Assembly: GCF_007679495.1 (NCBI RefSeq)
Contig: NZ_VEGP01000004.1
Location: 62,001 to 126,000 of the forward strand
Origin: Paenibacillus sp. 32O-W
Lineage (GTDB): Bacteria; Bacillota; Bacilli; Paenibacillales; NBRC-103111
DNA: 64,000 bases
Reading direction: 5' to 3'
In this document: one piece after another, positions 1 to 8,985 of the stretch
Layout: every line of letters starts with the position of its first letter
How positions within the stretch are numbered: the first letter of the stretch is position 1
Position numbers and translations under genes: made by a program
Notes under the pieces: model-generated
The model's input: the letters and a program-made list of their open reading frames with translations, nothing else
Told to the model about the DNA's origin: nothing
Database searches by the model: none

Positions 1-605
1 GTGAGCTGGCCCGTCTGGCTCGCGAATACGGGGACGGGACCATCGGAACGTGCAATTCGCAGAACGTCCTGATCCGCCAGATTCCGGCCGACAAGGTGGA
101 AGCCTTCAAGGAGGAGTCTCTCATTGTCAACCGTTTCCGGTTAACGCCCAATACGTTCGTCGGCTATGCGGTCTCTTGCACAGGGATCGAGTACTGCAAT
201 CTCGCCGTCGTCGAGACGAAGGAAAGAATGAGGGCGCTCGCTGAGTATTTGGACGAAACGGTGGAATTGGATACGCCGCTCCGCATCCATATGGTCGGCT
301 GCCCTAATTCCTGCGGACAGCATCAGATTGCCGATATCGGACTGCAGGGGGCGCTGGTGAGAACACCGGATGGTATGGTGGACGCCTTTGATGTCCATGT
401 TGGCGGTACGTTGGAAGGCGAAGCGCGGTTTAACCGCAAGCTCAAGATCAGGGTGGATGTGAACCGGTTGGGCCCTTTCCTGGCGCAGTTGATAGGCGCC
501 TATAAGGAAGAACGGCTCGAAGGGGAGACCTATTGGCAGTATGTGGAGCGAGTCGGGATCGAGACGATTCAGAGCCAGGCCGACAGTATTTTGACACCTG
601 CTTGA
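1..605 (+). CDS. Ferredoxin-type sulfite/nitrite reductase, 3' part only
   Basis: The reading frame is open from base 3 and runs in from outside the window, so only about the last 200 residues are visible. Two cysteine clusters are present, CTGIEYC and GCPNSCGQH. This is the paired pattern that holds the [4Fe-4S] cluster and siroheme in NirA/Sir-type reductases, which carry out six-electron reduction of sulfite to sulfide or nitrite to ammonia. The neighbours (siroheme synthesis, cysH, sat, cysC) make sulfite the more likely substrate, but that is inference. A start at base 96 would fall inside the conserved fold, so the gene is 5'-truncated by the window edge rather than short. Confidence 0.9.
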   Translation, partial: ELARLAREYGDGTIGTCNSQNVLIRQIPADKVEAFKEESLIVNRFRLTPNTFVGYAVSCTGIEYCNLAVVETKERMRALAEYLDETVELDTPLRIHMVGCPNSCGQHQIADIGLQGALVRTPDGMVDAFDVHVGGTLEGEARFNRKLKIRVDVNRLGPFLAQLIGAYKEERLEGETYWQYVERVGIETIQSQADSILTPA

Positions 606-693
606 CGGAGCTTCGGAAAGTTTCTTGGACGATTACGATTCGTTGGAAAACTGCATCATCATATTTACGATACCTAAAAAGGAGGCATGGCTG

Positions 694-933
694 ATGCCGG
701 AACAGCACACCGAGCCCTATTTGTATAAACTGGAAGCCATCTTGTCCCGGGAAAGGTTAATGACCGTCGTCGTCGTCTCATCCTCGGACGAGAAGGCTTT
801 CACCTATGCGGAAAATCAACTGCTGCGGTACACGGTCGAACCGCCGGAAATCCGGTCGCTCGGAATTGTCGAGAAGAAGCCTCTCGGCCGAGACGGGGTC
901 GGCTACTCGATTGAAACGCTGCAGTTCGATTAA
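694..933 (+). CDS. Small DUF3906-like protein (79 aa)
   Basis: A 79-residue soluble protein with no signal peptide or membrane segment. I chose the ATG at 694 because AAAGGAGG lies about 8 bases upstream; an upstream in-frame start at 625 has no such site. The pattern YLYKLEAIL, VVVVSSSDEKAF, then PEI and VEKKPLGRDGVGY resembles the DUF3906 family of small Bacillales proteins from memory. That family has no known function that I can name. It lies 88 bases after the reductase and about 100 bases before the siroheme gene in the same direction, so a role in sulfite reduction or siroheme handling is plausible but unproven. Confidence 0.7.
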   Translation: MPEQHTEPYLYKLEAILSRERLMTVVVVSSSDEKAFTYAENQLLRYTVEPPEIRSLGIVEKKPLGRDGVGYSIETLQFD

Positions 934-1035
934 TCAAACTACCAGAGACATGGGGCGCTTGCTGCTTAAATCCACTCGGAGCCTGAGGCGGCTAAGCGGT
1001 GCAAAGTGAAGAAGCCATGGGAAAGGAGCCGGAGC

Positions 1036-2583
1036 ATGAAGGCCGGGAAAGTATACTTTATCGGAGCGGGACCGGGGGATCCCGGCTTGATTCCGTTAAA
1101 AGGGATCAAAGCGTTGGAGGAAGCCCAGGTGGTCGTCTATGACCGGTTGGCGTCCCCCCAATTGTTGGCCTATGTGAAGCAGGGCGCCCGCTTCGTGTTT
1201 TGCGGCAAGGAAGCGGGAAAGCATTCGATGGCACAGGAGGAAATTAACGAAATCCTCGTCCGTGAAGCTCTGCGCGGGAAAAAGGTAGCCAGGTTGAAGG
1301 GCGGGGATCCGAGCATCTACGGCCGGGTGGGAGAAGAGGCGGAGGCTTGCGCCAGACATGGGATTCCGTTCGAAATTGTCCCCGGCGTCACTTCCGGCAT
1401 CGCAGCGGCTTCTTATGCCGGTATTCCGCTCACCCACCGCGAATGGAGCTCGAATACGGCCTTCGTCACCGGGCATCGCTGCGCGGGCAATGAGGGGAAG
1501 GAGACGAATTGGCAGGCAGCCTCCGGCTTCGACACCCTCGTGGTCTATATGGGGGTGAAGAATTTGCCGTATATTCGGCAGCGGCTGATTGAATGCGGCA
1601 AGCCCCCGGCCACCCCGGCAGCGCTGGTCCGGTGGGGAACGACCGGCGATCAGCGTACGCTCGCCGGCACCCTTGATAATATCGCCTCCAAGGCGCAGGA
1701 GGCGAACTTCGAGGCGCCGGCGATCCTGATCATCGGTGAGGTGGTCCGGCTTAGGGAAACTCTTGGCTGGTACGAACAAAAGCCGTTATTCGGCCGCAAA
1801 GTGCTGTTGTTTCAATCCGAACCTGCTACTCGGGGGGACGGCCGGCTTCTCGAGCAATGGGGCGCCGAGACGGCGGAGGTTCCGGTCCTTCCGGAACCCG
1901 CATTGGAAGCGGAACGAGTACTCCAGGCTGCGGAGTCCAGCGATTGGATCGTGTTTGCGGATGTATGGGAGGTGCAGTTTTTCTTCCAAGCCTTGCATGC
2001 GGCGGGAAGGGATATCCGCAACATAAATACCCGTATGGCGGCACTCAACGAAGGAGCGGCGGCGGAGCTCGCCCGAAGAGCGATAACGGTTGAATACGAC
2101 TTTTCTGCGGATTACGCAGCCGGATCGGGAGTGCGGCCCGGGGTGCTTGGGAGCCGGATCGGCCTGCAGGAAGGAGCCCGCATGCTGCTGTTATCGCCCG
2201 AGTACACCGGAATTAACGCCCCCTATTCGGAAGATGGGGTTTGCTGGCTATTGGCCGGCATGTCCCGGCAGAAGATTCGGGCTACCGCTTATCTGGCGGA
2301 GCTGTTCCGGGAGCGCGGCTTCGATACGCTCTGGATTGGCGATGTCCGTGCTATGTACGCTCTTCAGGAATTGGCAAATCGAGAGCCGGAGCTGGCTTCC
2401 AGGCTGCTGTGCATTCCCGAATTCATATGTGTAGGCGAGGGAACGGCGGCCGTAGCCGGAGCTTATGGCTGGAAGGTGACCCGGACTATTCGTGAAGGGG
2501 AATCGTTTGTCATAGATGCCGTGGAATGGCTGAATGAGAGCCGCATGGAAGGAAGCGCACTGCATCAGGAATTCGCCGGTTAA
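1036..2583 (+). CDS. cobA: Uroporphyrinogen-III C-methyltransferase fused to HemD-like domain
   Basis: A 515-residue cytoplasmic protein. Residues about 1-245 are a SUMT/CobA tetrapyrrole methylase with GAGPGDPGL, VVYDRL, LKGGDPSIYGRVGEE, PGVTSG and GIPLTHRE. This domain makes precorrin-2, the precursor of siroheme, from uroporphyrinogen III and SAM. Residues about 255-515 match the size and position of a uroporphyrinogen-III synthase (HemD) domain, as in other CobA-HemD fusions, but the sequence is divergent and I recognise only scattered features. The ATG at 1036 follows AAAGGAG with 8-base spacing; an upstream ATG at 1006 would add ten weakly supported residues. Siroheme made here would supply the upstream reductase. 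Confidence 0.88.
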   Translation: MKAGKVYFIGAGPGDPGLIPLKGIKALEEAQVVVYDRLASPQLLAYVKQGARFVFCGKEAGKHSMAQEEINEILVREALRGKKVARLKGGDPSIYGRVGEEAEACARHGIPFEIVPGVTSGIAAASYAGIPLTHREWSSNTAFVTGHRCAGNEGKETNWQAASGFDTLVVYMGVKNLPYIRQRLIECGKPPATPAALVRWGTTGDQRTLAGTLDNIASKAQEANFEAPAILIIGEVVRLRETLGWYEQKPLFGRKVLLFQSEPATRGDGRLLEQWGAETAEVPVLPEPALEAERVLQAAESSDWIVFADVWEVQFFFQALHAAGRDIRNINTRMAALNEGAAAELARRAITVEYDFSADYAAGSGVRPGVLGSRIGLQEGARMLLLSPEYTGINAPYSEDGVCWLLAGMSRQKIRATAYLAELFRERGFDTLWIGDVRAMYALQELANREPELASRLLCIPEFICVGEGTAAVAGAYGWKVTRTIREGESFVIDAVEWLNESRMEGSALHQEFAG

Positions 2584-2610
2584 GGCGGAACGACGCGAGG
2601 AGGGAAACTT

Positions 2611-3327
2611 ATGCCCGGTAACCAGTGGTTGTACGAAACGCTGACAGAGGAACAGTATCGCGGTATCAATGCAGAACTGGAAAAATTAGATTCGCTGGAG
2701 GTCATCAAATGGGCTTACGGCCATTATGCCGACGAGCTCGTCTATGCCTGCAGCTTCGGTGCGGAAGCGATCGTGCTGATTGATCTCATCAGCAAAGTGC
2801 GCAAGGATGCCAAGGTGATTTTTATCGATACCCATGTCCATTTCAAGGAGACCTACGAACTAATCGTCCGTGTTCAGGAGCGGTATCCGGCTTTGCGAAT
2901 CGAATTCATCGAGCCGGATCTGACGTTGAGCGGGCAGGCGGCCGTCTATGGGGATAAATTGTGGGAGAGCGACCCTAACCTGTGCTGCCGGATGCGTAAA
3001 GTGGAGCCGTTGGCACGGGCGCTGAGTGGGCTGGCGGCCTGGATGTCCGGGCTGCGCAGGGAACAATCTCCGACAAGGGCCCATGTTCAATATGTGAATC
3101 GGGACGATAAGTTTCGCTCGATCAAAATCTGCCCGTTGATCCACTGGACGTGGGACGATATATGGGAGTACATCCATACTTACGATTTGACCTATAACGA
3201 GCTGCATGATCGCGGTTACCCGAGCATCGGATGCGAAACCTGCACGCTTCCGGTGTCCGGAATCGGCAGCTCCAGAGCCGGAAGATGGGCGGGCAGCGGG
3301 AAGACCGAATGCGGTCTTCATCAATGA
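2611..3327 (+). CDS. cysH: Phosphoadenylyl/adenylyl-sulfate reductase
   Basis: A 238-residue thioredoxin-dependent reductase that turns activated sulfate (PAPS or APS) into sulfite. The PP-loop region ACSFGAEA is near residue 47. The cysteine pair CCRMRK, the later CETC, and the C-terminal catalytic KTECGLH are all present. The CC plus CxxC set is typical of Bacillus-type enzymes that bind a [4Fe-4S] cluster and can use APS. GGAGGG precedes the ATG at 2611. It lies 27 bases after the siroheme gene and 67 bases before sat, so it is probably part of one operon. The cysteines make an active enzyme likely; APS versus PAPS preference cannot be read from the sequence. Confidence 0.95.
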   Translation: MPGNQWLYETLTEEQYRGINAELEKLDSLEVIKWAYGHYADELVYACSFGAEAIVLIDLISKVRKDAKVIFIDTHVHFKETYELIVRVQERYPALRIEFIEPDLTLSGQAAVYGDKLWESDPNLCCRMRKVEPLARALSGLAAWMSGLRREQSPTRAHVQYVNRDDKFRSIKICPLIHWTWDDIWEYIHTYDLTYNELHDRGYPSIGCETCTLPVSGIGSSRAGRWAGSGKTECGLHQ

Positions 3328-3394
3328 CGAACTCTTCAAACGGCCGATTCTGCGATGACTACAATCTTTTGGAATACGAAGGGGATGGAGCCAA

Positions 3395-4546
3395 ATGAGT
3401 ATCAATACCCCCCATGGCGGGGAACTGATCCACCGGATAGATGCCGACGCGCAATATGTATCACTGACGCAGGAAATAGAGCTGGATAATATCGCTTTAT
3501 CGGATCTGGAACTAATCGCCATCGGGGCGTACAGCCCGCTGACCGGTTTCATGGGAAGAGAAGATTACTTGTCCGTCGTGCAGAATATGCGGCTGGCCGG
3601 CGGCCAAGTCTGGAGCCTGCCGATCACGCTGCCCGTAACGGTGGAGACAGCCCGGCAGCTAAAGCAGGGCGAGCGGGTGAAATTAGTTCAGAACGGGATT
3701 GTCTATGGAGTAATGGAGGTAGAGGAAATCTTCGTTCCGGACAAAAGGCTGGAGGCAGAGCAGGTCTACCGGACCTCCGATCAGGCCCATCCGGGGGTCA
3801 GAAATTTGTTCTCCCGTCCCGATGTGTATATCGGCGGGCCGGTGACACTGGTTAGAAGGCCGAAGAAGGGTGCCTTCGCCGATTATTATCTTGATCCCTC
3901 GGCAACGAGAAGCTTGTTTGAAGAGCGGGGGTGGAAGACGGTCGTCGGTTTTCAGACCCGCAATCCGGTTCACCGGGCGCATGAATATATTCAAAAATCG
4001 GCGCTGGAAATCGTAGACGGCCTGTTTCTGAATCCGCTGGTCGGCGAGACGAAGGCAGACGATATTCCTGCGGATGTCCGAATGGAGAGCTATCGGGTGC
4101 TGCTGGAAGCCTATTACCCGAAGGATCGCGTGTTTCTGGCTGTATTCCCGGCCGCCATGCGTTACGCGGGGCCGCGGGAGGCTGTTTTTCATGCGCTGGT
4201 CCGCAAAAATTACGGCTGCACCCACTTTATCGTCGGCCGTGATCATGCCGGTGTCGGAAATTATTATGGAACCTATGAGGCGCAGCAAATCTTCAGGCGG
4301 TTTTCCGGGGAGGAATTGGGAATCACGTTGTTGTTCTTCGAAAACAGCTTCTTCTGTACAAAATGCGGAAATATGGCCTCGACCAAAACTTGCCCGCATC
4401 CGTCCGAGGATCGGGTTGCACTGTCCGGAACAAAGGTAAGAGAAATGCTGAGCCGAGGGGAGGCGCCGCCGCCGGAGTTCAGCCGCAAGGAAGTGGTAGA
4501 GGTATTGATTCGCGGAATGCGGACGGAAGCTGCCGTCAAGAAGTAG
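3395..4546 (+). CDS. sat: Sulfate adenylyltransferase (ATP sulfurylase)
   Basis: A 383-residue protein, the usual length of the monofunctional Bacillus Sat. It joins sulfate and ATP to give APS, the first step of sulfate activation. The catalytic motif [12 protein letters not shown], the second motif [19 protein letters not shown] and the C-terminal zinc-ribbon-like segment with [17 protein letters not shown] are all present. The start at 3395 follows GGGGATGGAG. It sits between cysH and cysC on the same strand. Confidence 0.96.
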   Translation: MSINTPHGGELIHRIDADAQYVSLTQEIELDNIALSDLELIAIGAYSPLTGFMGREDYLSVVQNMRLAGGQVWSLPITLPVTVETARQLKQGERVKLVQNGIVYGVMEVEEIFVPDKRLEAEQVYRTSDQAHPGVRNLFSRPDVYIGGPVTLVRRPKKGAFADYYLDPSATRSLFEERGWKTVVGFQTRNPVHRAHEYIQKSALEIVDGLFLNPLVGETKADDIPADVRMESYRVLLEAYYPKDRVFLAVFPAAMRYAGPREAVFHALVRKNYGCTHFIVGRDHAGVGNYYGTYEAQQIFRRFSGEELGITLLFFENSFFCTKCGNMASTKTCPHPSEDRVALSGTKVREMLSRGEAPPPEFSRKEVVEVLIRGMRTEAAVKK

Positions 4547-4623
4547 AGAGATGTGAAGAGGTTGCAAGGGCTGACTGATTCTAGAGCTTGACGCAGAAAT
4601 AGAAAAGGATGGAGGAATGGAGC

Positions 4624-5232
4624 ATGTCGAATTCATCGGCCGCGGAAAATATTGTCTGGCATGCGGCATCTGTTACCAAACCCGATCGGCATCGCTTGAA
4701 CCGGCACAAAAGCTGCGTGTTATGGTTTACCGGCTTGTCCGGTTCAGGCAAATCTACGCTGGCCAATGCGGTGCAAACCAAGCTGCATGAATTGGAAAAG
4801 CGCTCCTACGTGCTGGACGGGGACAACATCCGCCATGGCTTAAGCAAAGGTCTCGGCTTCAGCGCCGAAGACCGCAGGGAGAACATTCGCAGAATTGGCG
4901 AAGTCGCCAAACTGTTCGTCGATGCCGGAATCATTACGCTGACGGCCTTCATTTCTCCTTATCGCGAGGACCGGAATCTGGCGCGCGGGCTGCTTGAGCC
5001 GGGAGAATTTATCGAGATCTACGTCAAGTGCCCGTTGGAGGAATGTGAACGGCGCGATCCCAAAGGGCTGTATCAAAAAGCAAGAAACGGGGAAATTTCC
5101 GAATTTACCGGAATCTCCTCCCCCTACGAGGAGCCTTTGGCACCGGACATCGTCATTGACAGCTCCCGGAAATCGGTGGAAGAATCGGTTGAATTGGTGA
5201 TTTCCTACTTATATGATTCATCCTTGATTTAG
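4624..5232 (+). CDS. cysC: Adenylylsulfate kinase
   Basis: A 202-residue kinase that phosphorylates APS to PAPS. The P-loop GLSGSGKST is near residue 40, followed by DGDNIRHGL, the [13 protein letters not shown] helix, [10 protein letters not shown] and FTGISSPYE, all typical of CysC. I took the ATG at 4624 because ATGGAGGAATGGAGC upstream provides a ribosome site; the ATG at 4609 lies inside that site. It is the last gene of the sulfate operon and is followed by an intrinsic terminator at 5439-5488. Confidence 0.95.
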   Translation: MSNSSAAENIVWHAASVTKPDRHRLNRHKSCVLWFTGLSGSGKSTLANAVQTKLHELEKRSYVLDGDNIRHGLSKGLGFSAEDRRENIRRIGEVAKLFVDAGIITLTAFISPYREDRNLARGLLEPGEFIEIYVKCPLEECERRDPKGLYQKARNGEISEFTGISSPYEEPLAPDIVIDSSRKSVEESVELVISYLYDSSLI

Positions 5233-5438
5233 CTAAACGCCACTCCTACATCAAGCTGAAAAAATACAATTCGGACCTGATTATCCCATTGGTCGGCCGG
5301 GGCTTCTATATTTTTCCTCGAAGGAATATGCGGCCCATTGTGTCGAATTTGTCTGTAAAACTGCGTCAAGTCTTGGGGTTGTCTCATAAATCGAATTACG
5401 ATTTTCCAAATCCCGCCTAGAGAGTTAATTTGGGCTGC
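5233..5438 (+). other. Gap after cysC with an unassigned open frame
   Basis: This stretch is open in one plus-strand frame from 5217 to the stop at 5420 (67 codons), overlapping the end of cysC. The translation contains LIIPLVGRGFYIFP and later KLRQVLGLSHKSN. It has no ribosome site and no ATG at its front. I do not recognise it, and it may be a decayed gene remnant or chance. Confidence 0.3.
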
Positions 5439-5488
5439 AAAAAAAAGGACCCGTTCCCACTCCATAGTGGGATTTGAGGTCCTTTTTA
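5439..5488. terminator. Bidirectional terminator between cysC and the stalk-domain gene
   Basis: AAAAAGGACC at 5442-5451 pairs with GGTCCTTTTT at 5479-5488, and an inner TCCCAC/GTGGGA pair extends the stem. A/T tracts flank both sides. The converging genes cysC and the protein at 5542-6480 could both use it. Confidence 0.85.
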
Positions 5489-5541
5489 CTTCATTGTTGG
5501 GATGTTCCCGTCTTATGCAAACAATTCCGGGGCAGCACCGT

Positions 5542-6480
5542 CTATTGCTGCCCGGTCTCCGTCACGTAATCCTCAACGATATCTTCGGCCCGGATCGTTC
5601 CGATAAAGAACCAATCCATGTACAGATCACCGAATTTTTCATAAAACCAGTCGCTGCTGTATCGGCTGAAGCTTCCGAACAGGTCATAGAGGTCGCCAAC
5701 GGTATTGTACCTCTTGTTTCCGGAATCATCGACCCATTCCACGACCTGGTTCAGGTCAACCTCTCTGATTTCATGCATTTGCGTATAGAGAATAGTGCCG
5801 TTAATTCTGTAGTAGATTTCTACAAGGTCCTCATATTCATGGCCCTTTAGCAATTGCCAGCCTTCCATCTCGCCGGTAGCCGGTTCGTGGGACAGGGGAC
5901 GCTTCGCATCCGGATACCACTCCTTATAGGTCTCGAACGGAACTTCGCCTTGGGGTACAGTGCCGATATACGCAGTAGAGGTTGGCCCGTAAAAATGAAC
6001 GTCCATCTCCATAATTTCGGCCACAGCTCTGATGGGGGCATAGGTCGTCCCATTGTACAGAATGTTGCTCGTTTCTACCGGAATTCCATGAACCTGGATG
6101 GCAATATCATTGAATACGGCTTCGATCGTGTCAAATCTCTTGTCCTCCAGCACGACCTCTTCTTCGGAGGCGGCGGCCGCCTGCGCTTCTGCGGCATCAA
6201 TGACTTCATCCGGTACTTCTCCGGCCGGAAGCATTCCAATATAAGCGGTTCTAGTTTTGTCATAATAGATGACGTCCCAGCCCAGCATCTCGGCCAGATT
6301 TCGAACCGGAACATAAGTCGTGCCCTCATACAGCAAGTTGTTGCTGACAGAGGTGACCCCGTTCACCTTGACCTGGATTTGGTTGAATCCAACCTCAATT
6401 TTCTCGGGCTCCGCGGCCGAAGCATAGCCGGGCAGGAGCAGCAGGAAAGCCATCATTAGTGCGATCAAACTCTTTCTCAT
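5542..6480 (-). CDS. Secreted protein with two copper-amine-oxidase N-terminal-like stalk domains
   Basis: A 312-residue exported protein. The first 22 residues form a signal peptide ending at YASA/AEP. Two repeats of the small stalk domain common in Paenibacillus follow: the first carries LLYEGTTYVPVRNLAEMLGW and ends TAYIG, the second carries ILYNGTTYAPIRAVAEIM and also ends TAYIG. They are separated by an Ala/Glu-rich linker near residue 90. The C-terminal 120 residues are rich in aromatic and acidic residues and match no family I know. These domains are not copper oxidases by themselves; they usually serve as extracellular scaffold modules. It stands alone on the minus strand. Confidence 0.85.
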   Translation of the reverse strand: MRKSLIALMMAFLLLLPGYASAAEPEKIEVGFNQIQVKVNGVTSVSNNLLYEGTTYVPVRNLAEMLGWDVIYYDKTRTAYIGMLPAGEVPDEVIDAAEAQAAAASEEEVVLEDKRFDTIEAVFNDIAIQVHGIPVETSNILYNGTTYAPIRAVAEIMEMDVHFYGPTSTAYIGTVPQGEVPFETYKEWYPDAKRPLSHEPATGEMEGWQLLKGHEYEDLVEIYYRINGTILYTQMHEIREVDLNQVVEWVDDSGNKRYNTVGDLYDLFGSFSRYSSDWFYEKFGDLYMDWFFIGTIRAEDIVEDYVTETGQQ

Positions 6481-6740
6481 GGGCGGTCTTCTCTCCTTGA
6501 TAGTAAGTAGTTTACCAGATTATAGCATCTTTTTAGTTCCGAAGCATCAATAAAATGAGACTTAAGGTGCAGAAATTTGTCCGACACATCGATTAAGATT
6601 GCAGCTCGCCAAACTTATTTCTGCAAATGAAGGCCGCAGGCTGGCAGATCATGGTACAATAGATAACGCGATATATTAGGATAAGGGAAAAGAGTAGGTC
6701 GGAAAGGACCGGATGAATTGTGGGGATAGGAGCTGAATCT

Positions 6741-8615
6741 ATGAGCATTCGTAAAATAGGGGAACCGATCCAAGGCGTACATATTTGGACGGCCGCTTAC
6801 GGACAAGAGGGCGGGGAAGACCGGATCTATGCCGTTTCCTCAGGGGAGCCCTGCGTATTATTTGTCATCGATCCTCATACGGCGGAATGCTTGGGCCGTT
6901 ATTTGCTGGAAGGGGCGAAGCATTGCTGGGGCGTCGTAGCGGTCGATTCCGGTGTATATATCGGAGGGGACGGCAATTTGTACCGGTATACGCCGGAGCA
7001 AGGGGCGGTCAATCTGGGCAATGCGATTCCAGGGGAGCATTATACATGGCGTCTCGCCGCAGACAGTCAAGGCAGGGTGTACGGCGGATGCTATCCCGGA
7101 GGAAAGGTGTACCAATACGATCCGGCGGTAGGCGGCTTCCGGGATTATGGGCAGATCGTCGAAGGAGAGCAGTATACGCGCTGCATGAAGGCGTTGAATG
7201 ACAAGCTGTATATTGGAGTCGGTACGAAGAAGCCGCATTTGATAGAATTGGATACGCAGACGGGGGTTGTGAGGGAGATTACACTTCCGGCCAAGTGGCA
7301 GGAGGAACAGCTGGTTTATGATCTCGACATTGCCTATCCGAAGCTATTGATCCGCATCACTCCTTCCAATGTGCTTCTCAGTTATGATCTGGAAACCGGA
7401 GAATGGGGCGATGAAGTGGAAGGGGTATCGGGCTTGTCTGTCTCGCCGCCCAGCGAGGAAGGGCTGGTGTACTTTGTTAAAGACGACGTTCTGCACTCCT
7501 ATGATCCGCAGACGTCGGCATTGGCCCCGACATCCCTGGCCATGCCGCAGCCGGCTTCCGACTATGGATGGCTGGAATGGAAGAGCCCGGAATTCCCGGG
7601 GAAGAGCCTGGTCAGCGTCAACCGCGACGGAAGCTACTGGATTTATCATCCGGCTACGGACCGATACATAACGATGCGGCCGGAATTAACCGGACGCCCG
7701 ATTACCCTGCAATCGTTGACCTGCGGACCGGATGGCCGAATTTGCATCGGAGGATATTTCGCCGGCGGATTTGCAAGCTATGATCCGGCAGCCGATAAGC
7801 TGGCGTCGTTCCAAGGAATCGGTCAGATTGAGAACATGCTCGCATTCGACGGCAAGCTGTACATGGGGGTCTATCCGAAGGCGATTCTGTTCTGCTATGA
7901 TCCTGAAGAGCCCTGGGATTATGGGGTTAATCCGAAGCCTCTGTTCTCGCTGCAGGGGGATGAGCAGGACCGGCCCTTTGCTTTCGCCGCTGCAGGGGAG
8001 GAATTGGCGATCGGAACCGTATCCAGTTACGGGAGGCTGGGCGGAGCATTAACCTTATATCGCCCGCAGGAGGACCGCCACGAGGTCTACCGCAATATTA
8101 TCGATAAGCAAAGCATCATTTCACTGGCTTACCATGATGGAACCATCTTCGCCGGGGGTACCGTATGGGGGGGACTGGGGGTTGTACCGGAGAAATCGGA
8201 GGCCGTCCTTCTCATGTGGGATACGGCAACGAGGACGAAGGTCTGGGAAGGCGTACCGGTTCCCGGAGAGAAGGCGATATCCGCTCTGGCGTTCGACAGT
8301 GACGGTTTCTTATGGGGATTAACGGCCGGTACTTTGTTCCGGTTTGACCCTGTGCGCAAGGAGGTGCTCGAGACGGTCCCGCTATTTCCTTTCGACTGGA
8401 AAGAGGTGCCCCATTACTGGAGGGGGGGCTATCTGCAATATCATTCCGACCACTCCTTGTACGGCACTACTTTGGGAAGGCTGTTCCAATATGAATTGAG
8501 CTCAGGCAAACTTAACATTCTGGACGACGAGGCCTTCTTGTTCGCCGGTGATCAGAACGGGAATTTGTATTTCGCACGCAATACGGAGCTTTATCAGTAT
8601 TTACGGCAGGCTTGA
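6741..8615 (+). CDS. Large beta-propeller protein, predicted cytoplasmic
   Basis: A 624-residue protein built almost entirely of beta-propeller blades with recurring patterns such as LYRYTPEQG, VYQYDPAVGG, IELDTQTG, LSYDLETG, SYDPAADK and FRFDPV, probably two propellers. It has no signal peptide or membrane helix, so it looks cytoplasmic. I chose the ATG at 6741 because GGGGATAGGAG lies 8 bases upstream; an in-frame GTG at 6720 overlaps that site. Propellers of this kind (SMP-30/PQQ-like) can be sugar lactonases, lyases or binding scaffolds, and nothing here decides between them. It is monocistronic, with a terminator at 8650-8683. Confidence 0.8.
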   Translation: MSIRKIGEPIQGVHIWTAAYGQEGGEDRIYAVSSGEPCVLFVIDPHTAECLGRYLLEGAKHCWGVVAVDSGVYIGGDGNLYRYTPEQGAVNLGNAIPGEHYTWRLAADSQGRVYGGCYPGGKVYQYDPAVGGFRDYGQIVEGEQYTRCMKALNDKLYIGVGTKKPHLIELDTQTGVVREITLPAKWQEEQLVYDLDIAYPKLLIRITPSNVLLSYDLETGEWGDEVEGVSGLSVSPPSEEGLVYFVKDDVLHSYDPQTSALAPTSLAMPQPASDYGWLEWKSPEFPGKSLVSVNRDGSYWIYHPATDRYITMRPELTGRPITLQSLTCGPDGRICIGGYFAGGFASYDPAADKLASFQGIGQIENMLAFDGKLYMGVYPKAILFCYDPEEPWDYGVNPKPLFSLQGDEQDRPFAFAAAGEELAIGTVSSYGRLGGALTLYRPQEDRHEVYRNIIDKQSIISLAYHDGTIFAGGTVWGGLGVVPEKSEAVLLMWDTATRTKVWEGVPVPGEKAISALAFDSDGFLWGLTAGTLFRFDPVRKEVLETVPLFPFDWKEVPHYWRGGYLQYHSDHSLYGTTLGRLFQYELSSGKLNILDDEAFLFAGDQNGNLYFARNTELYQYLRQA

Positions 8616-8649
8616 GGCCGCCGGATCATAATTGCGCAAGCTAACGATA

Positions 8650-8683
8650 CGGCCCATTGAAAGGATTCAAGTTCAGTGGGCCG
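8650..8683 (+). terminator. Terminator after the propeller gene
   Basis: CGGCCCATTGAA pairs with TTCAGTGGGCCG (one G-U pair) around a short loop, followed by TTGATTTGATTTT. Confidence 0.8.
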
Positions 8684-8781
8684 TTGATTTGATTTTAAAC
8701 TTTCCCTATGGCAAATATGTTAATGATGGGAAAAATAGAATACTCCTTTCATAGGTTGGGTTAGTGTTTTTTCGTCACGGT

Positions 8782-8811
8782 TTGACTTTGTAAAGCTAGA
8801 TTCGATAGAAT
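8782..8811 (+). promoter_or_regulatory. Candidate sigma-A promoter of the LCP gene
   Basis: TTGACT at 8782-8787 and TAGAAT at 8806-8811 are 18 bases apart. The leader of about 170 bases before the ATG at 8986 contains a GAGAGAG...CTCTC hairpin, and I match it to no known riboswitch. Confidence 0.5.
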
Positions 8812-8985
8812 AAAATGTAAATTTTCATAGATTCGGGGAGAATTTATTTTACAAGAGAGAGGCTATCAGGTGATTGGCTTCACGAACTTCTCTCCCGGTG
8901 ACTGTCAGACACTTTTGCAGTGCTATCGGTGGTAGAAAGTTAGAATAATGAAGCGAACCCATTAAATGAATGAGAGGAAAACATC

